From: Acetobacter peroxydans
Lineage (GTDB): Bacteria > Pseudomonadota > Alphaproteobacteria > Acetobacterales > Acetobacteraceae
DNA: 64,000 bases
Direction of reading: 5' to 3'
Assembly: GCF_006539345.1 (NCBI RefSeq)
Contig: NZ_BJMV01000011.1
Location: 38,594 to 102,593, forward strand
The position numbers and the translations under genes were made by a program. The notes under the pieces are model-generated. The model was not told the origin of the DNA, made no database searches, and was given only the letters and a program-made list of their open reading frames with translations. Shown piece after piece: positions 24,039 to 32,415 of this stretch; the first letter of the stretch is position 1; each line of letters starts with the position of its first letter.

Positions 24039-27000
24039 TCACCTATCGCAAACTATCGGCCGATGGCGCTGGCAAGCTGATTGTCGCCTATCTGCGTGAG
24101 CATCAACTGGCCCCTGAAACCGACGTCCGCACGGAGCCTGATGCAACGCGTGATGTCGAGACGGGGGGCAGGCTGAACAGTTACTACACGGGTAAGGACG
24201 GCAGAGGGGCATGGGGGCCGAATATTCCCGCGCGGATTGCGGCGGCATTGGGGATTGATGCGGCACGTCCTCCCACGGATGAGGAACTGGCCAGACTGTT
24301 CGAGTGTCGCCGGGCGTCTGATGGCGAAGAATGGGACGGCAAGCACGCTAACCGTACGATTTCGGCCATCGACTTCACGGCCTCCCCCGACAAGTCGGTG
24401 ACACTCGCCGCCGAGTTCGCGGCGACAAAGGCCGAGCAGGCGTTGATCTGGCATATCATCCAGCGCGCCAATGATCAGGCGATGCGCTTCATCGCCGATG
24501 AAATCGGGCAGGCCCGCCGGGGAAAGGGCGGGCTGGGTGAGCTGCAGAAAGGCGAGGTGGCCTGGGTGTCGTTCCGGCACTATACGGCGCGTCCGGCCAT
24601 GCACATTCAGGATGGGGCCGGTGGGGCAACAGCCTCGGTCGAAATACCGGTGCCCGGTGATCCGCAGGCACATATCCATAATCCTGTGTTCAATGCCGTC
24701 GCGACGGAAGACGGTCATCTGGGATCACTGGATTCAGCCCGGATCACGCGGGTGACGTCCCACCTGTTCGGGGCCTATTTTCAGGCGGTGCTGGCGGAGC
24801 TGCTGCGTGAGAGCGGGATCAGGGTGCGCCCAGACGAGCGTGGGAAAGCGATTGTCATTGAGGCCATTCCCCGATCGGTCTGTGAGGCATTTTCCAAACG
24901 CAGCAAACAGGCTGAAAAACAGGCGAAGGCGTTTGTCGCGCGACAGGGGGGTAACTGGAACACCATGTCGGCCGACCAGAAGTTCAAGGTTCTCCATCAG
25001 GCCAACCTTGCGTATCGCTCGAAGAAGTATAACGGCACCAATGATCGCGAGATCTGGCGCGAAGAGGCTGAGGCGCTGGGCTGGCGTCATGAGACGGTGC
25101 TGACGGATGAGCCTTCGCACGCACTGGACGACGCGGAGCGCTACGAACGGGCCTACCAGATTGCAGCCCAGCTGCTTGAAGAGGAGTTTCGTACGGCTGC
25201 CGTTCTCGATCGCGATGTTTTTCGGCTGCATGCTGCCCATGGTCTGATTGAGACGGGGATTAAAAGCGTCGATGACGTACGGATTGTCGCGGAGATGATT
25301 GCCGAACGGGGCATTACGGTGGATGGCACGCCAACCATGTTCATCGAACAGGTCCGTGACGGGCGGATGCGGGTTGCTACACAGGCCCAGCTGGCCGTCG
25401 AAAAGGAAATGGGCGAACTGGCGGGTTTTGCAGCCCGTAATCCCGAGGGGGCGCTCAGTGCGGAGGCCATTGCCAAAGCGGTTCGTGAGTCCGGTCTGGA
25501 CTTTACCCGTGACGCGGATCACGGTCGCACACAGCTTGCCGCCATTTATGCGCTGGGGCAGGCGGGTGGCCTCGGGTTCCTGGTGGGTGTCGCCGGGGCT
25601 GGGAAGACAGCGGCGCTGTCGCCTCTGGTGACAGCCTGGAAGGAAGATGGCCGTCAGGTGGTTGGAACGGCTCTGGCGTGGCGACAGGCGGACGCCCTCA
25701 AAGATGCCGGCGCTGACAGAACGGTCGCACTGTCTCCGCTTCTGCGTGAGATGGAGGCGGGACGGCTAACTCTGGCGCGCGGGTCTATTCTGGTCGTGGA
25801 TGAAGTCAGCCAGATCGCGCCGGGGCAGCTTCTGCGCCTTTTGCGTTTCCAGAAGGAGATGGGGTTTTCGATGCGGCTGCTGGGAGACCGGGAACAGGCG
25901 CAGGCGATTGAGGCGGGCGACAGCGTGGAAATCCTGCTGCGGGTTTTGCCGCGTGAGGCCCGGCCTAAGATTCTCACGACAATCCGGCAGAAGACTGAAA
26001 GGGCCCGGCGGATTGCGGGGTTGTTTCGGAGCAACGGTCGGGATTTGACGTTGAATGAACAGGAGCAGCGCGACAAGGATACGGCCCGGGTCCGTCAGGC
26101 GATTGACATGAAACGTGCGGACGGGACGTTTGCTGTGATTGGCGGGGATCATGCGCAGGTCGTTGCGGATACTGCCGACTTCTATCTACGACGACGCGAC
26201 ATGTTGGCGGCGTCAGGCAGTAAGCGCGGGATCACGATGTCGGCCCCTACCAATGACGACGTCATGGCGTTGAGCGTTGCTGTGCGTGAGCGACTGCGGG
26301 CCAGAGGTGAAATCGGCACGGAAGAGATCGTGCGGGCCGGGATTGATCAGCGCGGGGAGGTCTATGATCTGCCGCTTTCCGTGGGGGATAGGGTACGTCT
26401 TTTCTCGCAGACGCGTTGTCGGATCGGGGCCGGCCGACAGACACGCTGGCGCGAACTGGGATCGAACGGTGATTTTGTGGATGTGCGCGGCTGGAATGAT
26501 CAGGGCGTGTTTCTGCGTAACCTGAAGGGCCGTGAGGGGTTCGTGCCCTGGGCCAGTCTGGCGGACCCCGATACCGGACGCACGAAGCTGGGTTTTGGGC
26601 ATGCGATGACGATTGATGCCGCGCAGGGCATTACCTCGGACGAACATATCAACGCGATGCCGCGCGGCACGATGGCCGTCAGCGGGTTTACGACTTACGT
26701 GGCGGAGAGCCGTCACGCGCATATCGCCTGGACACGGGTTGCAGAAGCGCCGGTGCGTGAGGCGATTACGTTTGCCCGACCGCTGGGGGATAAGACGCCT
26801 GTGACCTATGAGGACATCCTCAACCGGATCGCCGCCAACATGGGCAAGCACGACTACAAGGATCTTGCCATTGATCTTGCCGGGGCGACGCTCAGGCACG
26901 AGCAGGATACGACACGCTGGATCCGGCAGAACCATGAGATCGAAGCGGCCCAACGCGATGGCCGCGCGCCGGGTGCGGCAGCGCGCAGCCATGTTGCGAC

Positions 27001-27205
27001 ACGAGGGTTGCGCGAGGTTGCCCCTGCGCAATGGGATGACATCAGCCGCACGCTGCGCCGGAGTGCCTATGCGCTGCAGAATCAGGCCGAGGCGGCCGTG
27101 CGGCTTGAGCGCGATCTCCCCTCTCAGCCTGCGCTCGATATTGGCAAATCACGGGGGCCTGCTCGCGCACCACGGGTGCAGCAGGACAATGATCTGGGGC
27201 TTTAA
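24035..27205 (+). CDS. MobF-family relaxase-helicase (TraA/TrwC-type)
   Basis: A 1056-aa protein. The N-terminal relaxase domain (to about 300) has a Tyr pair at 50-51 (NSYYTGKDG), candidate nucleophiles, and the HUH metal motif in DPQAHIHNPVFN near 209-220. The C-terminal half is an SF1 helicase: Walker A GVAGAGKT near 518-525, DEVSQIAP near 589, GDREQAQAI and a final TIDAAQGITSDEHI motif. It would nick oriT, stay attached to the 5' end and unwind the plasmid for transfer through the Dot/Icm channel. The nucleophile pair lies further from the N-terminus than in TrwC because of an insertion. Pairing MobF with a type IVB channel is uncommon. Confidence 0.92.
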   Translation: MITYRKLSADGAGKLIVAYLREHQLAPETDVRTEPDATRDVETGGRLNSYYTGKDGRGAWGPNIPARIAAALGIDAARPPTDEELARLFECRRASDGEEWDGKHANRTISAIDFTASPDKSVTLAAEFAATKAEQALIWHIIQRANDQAMRFIADEIGQARRGKGGLGELQKGEVAWVSFRHYTARPAMHIQDGAGGATASVEIPVPGDPQAHIHNPVFNAVATEDGHLGSLDSARITRVTSHLFGAYFQAVLAELLRESGIRVRPDERGKAIVIEAIPRSVCEAFSKRSKQAEKQAKAFVARQGGNWNTMSADQKFKVLHQANLAYRSKKYNGTNDREIWREEAEALGWRHETVLTDEPSHALDDAERYERAYQIAAQLLEEEFRTAAVLDRDVFRLHAAHGLIETGIKSVDDVRIVAEMIAERGITVDGTPTMFIEQVRDGRMRVATQAQLAVEKEMGELAGFAARNPEGALSAEAIAKAVRESGLDFTRDADHGRTQLAAIYALGQAGGLGFLVGVAGAGKTAALSPLVTAWKEDGRQVVGTALAWRQADALKDAGADRTVALSPLLREMEAGRLTLARGSILVVDEVSQIAPGQLLRLLRFQKEMGFSMRLLGDREQAQAIEAGDSVEILLRVLPREARPKILTTIRQKTERARRIAGLFRSNGRDLTLNEQEQRDKDTARVRQAIDMKRADGTFAVIGGDHAQVVADTADFYLRRRDMLAASGSKRGITMSAPTNDDVMALSVAVRERLRARGEIGTEEIVRAGIDQRGEVYDLPLSVGDRVRLFSQTRCRIGAGRQTRWRELGSNGDFVDVRGWNDQGVFLRNLKGREGFVPWASLADPDTGRTKLGFGHAMTIDAAQGITSDEHINAMPRGTMAVSGFTTYVAESRHAHIAWTRVAEAPVREAITFARPLGDKTPVTYEDILNRIAANMGKHDYKDLAIDLAGATLRHEQDTTRWIRQNHEIEAAQRDGRAPGAAARSHVATRGLREVAPAQWDDISRTLRRSAYALQNQAEAAVRLERDLPSQPALDIGKSRGPARAPRVQQDNDLGL

Positions 27206-27225
27206 GAGCTAGGAAGAAGAACAGG

Positions 27226-27471
27226 ATGCAGGTTTTGGTCGACGAAATCGTCGCACGGGCGCTGCCCCTCATTCATGTGGAACGGGAGGCGGAGCAGCTG
27301 GACACTCAGGAGGCTTATGAGGCGTTCCGGGTACTCAAGATTGACCTGTGTCGGCATAAACACAAAACACTCTGGGCCACCCGATCAAAAATCATGCCGC
27401 TTTTTCGAAATAGGATGTTTTTACGCCTCGCATTGTACCTTCAGTCCCTGGAAGTGTTTATCTGTGGGTAA
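27226..27471 (+). CDS. Short unknown gene, possibly truncated
   Basis: 81 aa: a helical N-terminal half (MQVLVDEIVARALPLIHVER and following) resembling a small plasmid protein, then a differently composed tail after about residue 50. It starts 21 bases after the relaxase with a GGAAGAAGAA site. The change in composition near 27370, at the edge of the cargo region, suggests the 3' part was replaced when cargo inserted. Confidence 0.35.
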   Translation: MQVLVDEIVARALPLIHVEREAEQLDTQEAYEAFRVLKIDLCRHKHKTLWATRSKIMPLFRNRMFLRLALYLQSLEVFICG

Positions 27472-28040
27472 GTAATATGGCGGCTGCTATCAATAATCGC
27501 AGATTCAGTGAAGTGCGCGGGAACGGCATCCGTCATGGACATGATATGAAAGACTGTCACCCCGTGGGCCAGGAGATAGTCAGTAACGATGCGCCTGTGA
27601 CAGCGCCACCAGAGCACTTCCGCGCACATGATCGCAACAGTCGCCTGCTGTCCCGCTTCGATAAGCCGGACGAGACCTCGGTGAAAATCTTCCCCAAGCG
27701 CATAATCAGCATAATTATGAAAACTCTGGACACGCCAGAATGCGTTGGTCTCCGCAGGCACCGTCTTCGACCGTGGCCGTCGTCCACCAAGCTCTGGAAA
27801 ATGACTATATCCGATCCCCTGTGTCGCCAGTTCCGGCTGGAGACTGGCGCCATCATAGTCGCGATTGCGTCGGGAATACGGAAAAGCCCTCACATCCGCG
27901 ATCAGTGTCACGCCATAATGACGCAAAAGCGCTATAAAATCAGATAGCGCAAGCGTGGAATGCCCAATGGTGTAGAATGGATGGCAAGAAGATGAGCTTG
28001 CCTCCCCTGCGCGGTTCACATTGGATACGGAGTTTTCCAT
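27441..28040 (-). CDS. DUF488 family protein
   Basis: A 199-aa protein with the DUF488 signature: FYTIGHSTLALSDFIALLRH near the start, ADVRAFPYSRRN, YSHFPELGGRR and IMCAEVLWWRCHR with DYLLAHG. Members are widespread and often found near stress or defence genes; the conserved Cys and Arg suggest an enzyme, but the reaction is unknown. The start ATG 28040 has GGAAAG upstream. It overlaps base for base with the start of the divergent DUF2945 gene. Confidence 0.85.
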   Translation of the reverse strand: MENSVSNVNRAGEASSSSCHPFYTIGHSTLALSDFIALLRHYGVTLIADVRAFPYSRRNRDYDGASLQPELATQGIGYSHFPELGGRRPRSKTVPAETNAFWRVQSFHNYADYALGEDFHRGLVRLIEAGQQATVAIMCAEVLWWRCHRRIVTDYLLAHGVTVFHIMSMTDAVPAHFTESAIIDSSRHITYPQINTSRD

Positions 28041-28254
28041 GCCGTCACAAACTTTCCAGATCGGAGATATCGTATCCTGGAACTCGGAAGCGGGATACGT
28101 CAGTGGACGGATCAGAGCCATTCATACGGAGCCCTTTCTGGTCAACGGCTATCAGCATCACGCGACGGCAGAACACCCTCAATATGAAATAGAAAGCCTT
28201 AAAACCAGCCATATCGCCTTTCACAAAGGCACGGCCCTGACCCTTGCAGAGTAA
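28039..28254 (+). CDS. DUF2945 (HVA1/TUDOR-like) small protein
   Basis: A 71-aa protein, with FQIGDIVSWNSEAGYVSGRI, HHATAEHPQYEIES and HIAFHKGTALT, the diagnostic pieces of DUF2945. Function unknown; the fold is a small SH3/Tudor-like barrel. CGGAG lies 7 bases before ATG 28039. Such genes often sit beside DUF488 genes, as here. Confidence 0.8.
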   Translation: MPSQTFQIGDIVSWNSEAGYVSGRIRAIHTEPFLVNGYQHHATAEHPQYEIESLKTSHIAFHKGTALTLAE

Positions 28255-28271
28255 CTGGATCACCTCCTGAG

Positions 28272-29150
28272 TCAGCATGATGACTGCGCCGCAATATCCA
28301 TCAAAGCAGAGACAGCCGGATTGGCTGAGGTAATCGGAGCGCAGAGCACCACATCCAGCGTCGGGGCGGTCCTTAAAGGTTTGGAGACAAGGCTCTCATC
28401 AAGCATACTGCACAGGGATTCCGGAATAAGTGCGACCCCCAGTCCCTCGGCGACAAGTTTTATGATCGTATGTTGCAGCCTGGGTTCCAGGACAAAATTG
28501 GGGGAAATCCCACCAGCCGCAAAATAACTGGCAATCGCTGACCGAAGGGTCGGGGCGACAGACGTGGGTGTCGCAATAAGCCTCTCATGACAGAGATCGT
28601 CCGGCCCAATCATTCTTTTATTGGCGCACGCATGATCTGCTCTCATGATCATTCGTAATTTTTCTTTTGCCAGATGGATTGTCCGTAAATGCGGAGAATA
28701 GCCGGGGGCGAACGTCACTGCGGCATCCAGTTTTCCTACCATCAGCATGTCATCAATTTCCGTGGGTGTCCGCTCTTCCAGAACAAGCCTCACGTCAGGT
28801 CTGATCTCCGAATAGCGCTGCACAAGTCGCGGTACGACGCTATGGGCCGCGTGCATCATAAATCCAAACCGCAACTCGCCCTTCATGCCGCTCGCCACCA
28901 GCCTGACATCCCGACAGGCGGCATCAAACTGTGCAATGACAGTGCGACAATCGTCCAGAAAGTGTTTTCCGGCTGGCGTGAGCGTGACGTGTCGCGAATT
29001 TCTTTCAAACAGCTTAACACCCAGTTTCTGTTCGATCAGGGCGATCTGACGACTGAACGGCGGCTGGGTCATATGCAACAATTTAGCCGCCCGACCAAAA
29101 TGGAGCGTTTCCGCGAGCGCCATGAAATAATGCATATGCCGCGTGTCCAT
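28272..29150 (-). CDS. LysR-family transcriptional regulator
   Basis: A 292-aa LTTR. The HTH occupies about 1-60 (YFMALAETLHFGRAAKLLHM, TQPPFSRQIALIEQ), followed by the periplasmic-binding-protein-like effector domain. It is divergent from the AEC transporter with a 100-base gap, so it very likely controls that gene in response to the transported acid. Confidence 0.9.
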   Translation of the reverse strand: MDTRHMHYFMALAETLHFGRAAKLLHMTQPPFSRQIALIEQKLGVKLFERNSRHVTLTPAGKHFLDDCRTVIAQFDAACRDVRLVASGMKGELRFGFMMHAAHSVVPRLVQRYSEIRPDVRLVLEERTPTEIDDMLMVGKLDAAVTFAPGYSPHLRTIHLAKEKLRMIMRADHACANKRMIGPDDLCHERLIATPTSVAPTLRSAIASYFAAGGISPNFVLEPRLQHTIIKLVAEGLGVALIPESLCSMLDESLVSKPLRTAPTLDVVLCAPITSANPAVSALMDIAAQSSC

Positions 29151-29188
29151 CTGATACCTTCAGAGTATTGGTTAAGCCAGAACTGCGC

Positions 29189-29204
29189 ATTGGATTATAT
29201 CAAT
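29189..29204. promoter_or_regulatory. LysR-type binding site
   Basis: ATTG-gattatat-CAAT, an inverted repeat of the T-N11-A class, in the divergent gap between the LysR gene and the transporter. Confidence 0.5.
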
Positions 29205-29250
29205 AAGGTCGCATAGTGTCACACGCTCTTAAGACCTTCCGAGCCTCCTG

Positions 29251-30192
29251 ATGTTCACGAATATTCTGATCGTTCTGCCAATTTTCGCGCTCATCCTGAC
29301 GGGATGGATCGCCCGCAAGACCGGAGCACTTGGTCCCAACGCTACGCGCGAAGTCAATCGTCTGGTGGTCTATCTGGCACTGCCCGCAGTGCTGTTTGAC
29401 ATCGTGGCCAATGCAAAACTGGCCGACATCTGGGAGCCCGGGTTTACCCTGGCGTTTGCAGGCGGCTGCTTCATCATATTCGGTGCAACCCTTTGGTGGA
29501 GAGTTTCTTCGGGTCATGCTCTAGCCGATGCCGCGATTGATGGCCTCAACACCAGCTATGCCAATACGGGATTTGTCGGGTTTCCTCTTGTTCTATCCCT
29601 CGTTGGTGACAAGGGGATGGCGCCAACGCTTGTTGCGACACTTGTGACTGTCTGCGCCCTTTTTGCGACCGCAATCACCCTGATCGAAGCCGGTCTTCAG
29701 ACCGAAACCCGCCGCCGCGATATTGTCAGGAAAACCCTGTTTTCCCTTGCAAAAAATCCATTGCTGATTGCGCCGGTTCTCGGTGCGCTCGTGATGCTCT
29801 CCGGCAGTCATCTGCCTGGCCCTGTGCATGTATTTCTCAAACTTCTGGGAGGAGCCGCCTCCCCTTGCGCCCTGATTGCACTGGGGCTGTTTCTTGCCGG
29901 CACGACATCCAGAACAGGTTCCCCGGCAGCATCGACTGTCGGGGTTTTCGTTCTTCTGAAACTGATCGGACAGCCACTGATGACATGGCTGATCGCGGCT
30001 TTCCTGCTGAAACTCCCCTCAGAGACAACGCATATCGCGGTTCTTCTCGCTGCCCTCCCCACTGGCACGGGTTCTTTTATGCTTGCGGAATTCTACGACC
30101 GGGAGGCGGCCCTGACCGGGCGGATTGTGCTCGTCTCAACCGTGCTCTCGATCGCGACCATTTCGCTCTATCTTGCAATCGCAGGCACTTAA
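29251..30192 (+). CDS. AEC-family transporter (malonate/auxin-efflux type)
   Basis: A 313-aa integral membrane protein with about ten hydrophobic segments. The TM1-2 pattern (FTNILIVLPIFALILTGWIA, NRLVVYLALPAVLFD), NTGFVGFPLVLSLVG and the late TGTGSFMLAEFYDREA motif match the AEC family, which includes malonate (MdcF-like) carriers. Substrate cannot be fixed from sequence; a weak organic acid is likely given the divergent LysR gene and no attached catabolic genes. Confidence 0.85.
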   Translation: MFTNILIVLPIFALILTGWIARKTGALGPNATREVNRLVVYLALPAVLFDIVANAKLADIWEPGFTLAFAGGCFIIFGATLWWRVSSGHALADAAIDGLNTSYANTGFVGFPLVLSLVGDKGMAPTLVATLVTVCALFATAITLIEAGLQTETRRRDIVRKTLFSLAKNPLLIAPVLGALVMLSGSHLPGPVHVFLKLLGGAASPCALIALGLFLAGTTSRTGSPAASTVGVFVLLKLIGQPLMTWLIAAFLLKLPSETTHIAVLLAALPTGTGSFMLAEFYDREAALTGRIVLVSTVLSIATISLYLAIAGT

Positions 30193-30553
30193 TAGCCACC
30201 ATTTTATTTTTAGTCGTTTGTGTTTATTGAATTATAATTTCGATATATTAGAATATAATTTTATTTATACACAAAATACTATAAATAAAAAATATCATAA
30301 GCAATACACTATCGTTATAGACCGCATAGTTTCCCGCATATATCCAGTCGGTCAGGACCACAGGTTTCTTCTCAAGGTATGCACACTCTGTTACTGATCA
30401 AATCTATAATTTTCCGAACAAATAACCGATCCAAACTGCGCACATAAGAAAGCCCTGCTCCACGAGATGGGCGACTTCGTTCGTAGCCTTGAGGGGCGTT
30501 ATATAACGTCCTTCGATTCAGGAACGACACTTGATGACGTTCGTACAATGGGT
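30193..30553. other. AT-rich intergenic stretch, no gene seen
   Basis: Markedly AT-rich from about 30200 to 30420, unlike the surrounding DNA, with no convincing coding frame. It separates the transporter from the IS element and is probably foreign spacer DNA. Confidence 0.5.
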
Positions 30554-30617
30554 GTGACGTGCCCCCCGGAAATGTAACCATTTAAAAGTAGAGTCCGATC
30601 GAGAAGGATACGGACGA

Positions 30618-30884
30618 ATGAAACGCAGTCGCTTTACGGAAGAGCAGATCATAGGGATCCTGAAGGAACAGGAAGCCGGGCTGAAGGTCTCTGACCTTTG
30701 CCGTAAACACGGGATCAGTGACGCGACCTTCTACAAATGGAAGACCCGTTATGGTGGCCTTGAGGTCTCCGAGGCCAAACGGCTGAAGGCGCTGGAAGAT
30801 GAAAACAGCCGCCTGAAACGTCTTCTGGCGGATGCCATGTTGGATAATGCGGCACTGAAGGAAATTGTTGGAAAAAAGTGGTAA
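30618..30884 (+). CDS. IS3-family transposase OrfA
   Basis: An 88-aa protein with the N-terminal HTH ([35 protein letters not shown]) and a leucine-zipper region ([20 protein letters not shown]), as in IS407-group OrfA. An AAAAAAG slippery sequence at 30872-30878 near the end would allow -1 frameshifting into OrfB to make the full transposase. Confidence 0.92.
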   Translation: MKRSRFTEEQIIGILKEQEAGLKVSDLCRKHGISDATFYKWKTRYGGLEVSEAKRLKALEDENSRLKRLLADAMLDNAALKEIVGKKW

Positions 30885-31768
30885 CGCCTGTCGCGAAACG
30901 GCAGGCGGTCCGACACATACAGGAGGCTCTGGCCCTGAGTGAACGCCGTGCCTGTGCGCTTGTTGGTGTTGCCAGGCGTGTTGCGCGGTATGTTTCCACC
31001 AAGGCGGACGATGCTGCCCTGCGCCAGCGTCTACGGGAACTGGCAGACCAACGACGCCGCTTTGGCTATCGCCGCCTGGGTTATCTTCTGGCGCGGGAAG
31101 GATTCAGCCCCAATCACAAGAAGCTGTTCCGCCTTTACCAGGAGGAAGGTCTGAAAGTCCGCCATCGGGGTGGCCGCAAGAGGGCACTGGGAACACGTTC
31201 TCCCATGACCATCCCTCAGGAACCCGGGCAGCGCTGGAGCCTGGATTTTGTCTCGGATGCCCTGATCTGTGGCCACCGGTTCCGCATTCTGGCTGTTATC
31301 GACGATTTCAGCCGCAAGAACCTGGCTCTGGTTGCCGACACGTCCTTGTCAGGGGGACGTGTGGCGCGGGAACTGACGGCCCTGGTGGAACGATATGGCA
31401 AACCTCTCATGATTGTCAGCGACAACGGTACGGAGTTCACATCCCATGCCATCCTGAAGTGGGCGGATGAGATGAAGGTTGAATGGCACTATATCGCCCC
31501 CGGGAAACCGCAACAGAACGGCTTTGTCGAAAGTTTCAACGGCCGGTTGAGGGATGAATGCCTCAACGAAACGCTGTTCACGTCTCTCAGCCATGCCCGA
31601 CTGGTTCCGGCTGATTGGCGGGAAGACTACAATACGGTGCGCCCCCATTCCCAACTGGGTGGCAGGACACCGGAGCAGGTCGCCAGACAAGTGTCTCGGG
31701 GGCATGCCCCCGAGACACTTGTCATCCCATCAAACCAAAGCCATAAAAAACGGGAACTCTCCTTTTGA
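30878..31768 (+). CDS. IS3-family transposase OrfB (DDE integrase)
   Basis: A 296-aa catalytic part: a basic HTH region, then the rve core with WSLDFVSD (first D), VSDNGTEF (second D) and [16 protein letters not shown] (catalytic E). It is normally made as an OrfAB fusion by frameshifting; the GTG at 30878 may be used for OrfB alone. Full length and intact. Confidence 0.92.
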   Translation: MVTPVAKRQAVRHIQEALALSERRACALVGVARRVARYVSTKADDAALRQRLRELADQRRRFGYRRLGYLLAREGFSPNHKKLFRLYQEEGLKVRHRGGRKRALGTRSPMTIPQEPGQRWSLDFVSDALICGHRFRILAVIDDFSRKNLALVADTSLSGGRVARELTALVERYGKPLMIVSDNGTEFTSHAILKWADEMKVEWHYIAPGKPQQNGFVESFNGRLRDECLNETLFTSLSHARLVPADWREDYNTVRPHSQLGGRTPEQVARQVSRGHAPETLVIPSNQSHKKRELSF

Positions 31769-31794
31769 GTGGATACAAAAAAGGGGGCACGTCA

Positions 31795-32415
31795 CCGTAT
31801 TCGTGCTTTTACGGAAATCCGCATCGGCGGATTCTGACAGAATAGGAGAACCGCATTTGGTCGGTAGGCGCCATGAACATGAGCGAGGGAATGACTGCTT
31901 TCGGTTGTCGCTTCTCGATAACCGACATTCCGGTCCCCCCCCCTGAACTGCCTGTCCGCTCAAGGAATGTGACGCGGACAGGCGGAAGACGCCTCATCTC
32001 AGACACCCAAGCGGTTATGACGGTTGTCCGAAAGCCGACATTGTCAGGCGAACCTCAATAGACTGTCTTTGGGGCGAAGCCGTCATTCCGAAACGGCTCT
32101 CTGAACGGCGGTTCTTGCCACCAGCGGACGTTCGCGCACCTGCCCCATGATGAGCCGCTTCCGATGAACGTCAGCCTTCCCGCTGTAGGCGGAATGCCTC
32201 AGTTCCGGTCATCACTGCCCGATCGGCGCCTCCCGGAAGCAGACATCTGTTCATATTGCGTGGCCGCGCTTTCGGTGAGCGTGGACGACAGGAGCAAGAC
32301 AAAGTCGATTGCGAGATGTTCGCCTACGGCTTTTCAGCTTTCCGCCGCCCATTCATCTCGAATACGGCCACCGGCTTATCACCGGAGTGAGCCGATCCAG
32401 CTCTGACCATTCTGA
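31795..32415. other. Non-coding or eroded stretch
   Basis: About 620 bases between the IS and the ATPase gene. Only short overlapping frames are present, with no ribosome-binding sites or recognisable domains. Probably debris of earlier insertions. Confidence 0.5.

Larger units (their letters stand above)
30554..31794 (+). mobile_element. IS3-family (IS407-type) insertion sequence, 1241 bp
   Basis: Terminal inverted repeats TGACGTGCCCCC (30554) and GGGGGCACGTCA (ending 31794) enclose orfA and orfB. Both frames are intact, so the element looks active. Flanking bases (GGTG left, CCGT right) do not match as a duplication, which suggests later rearrangement or deletion on one side. Confidence 0.85.

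Noticed and set aside
28044..28068. Possible twelfth conserved-box promoter (CCGTCACAAA)
   Set aside because: The final box base differs, no -10-like hexamer follows after nine bases, and it lies inside the DUF2945 coding sequence.
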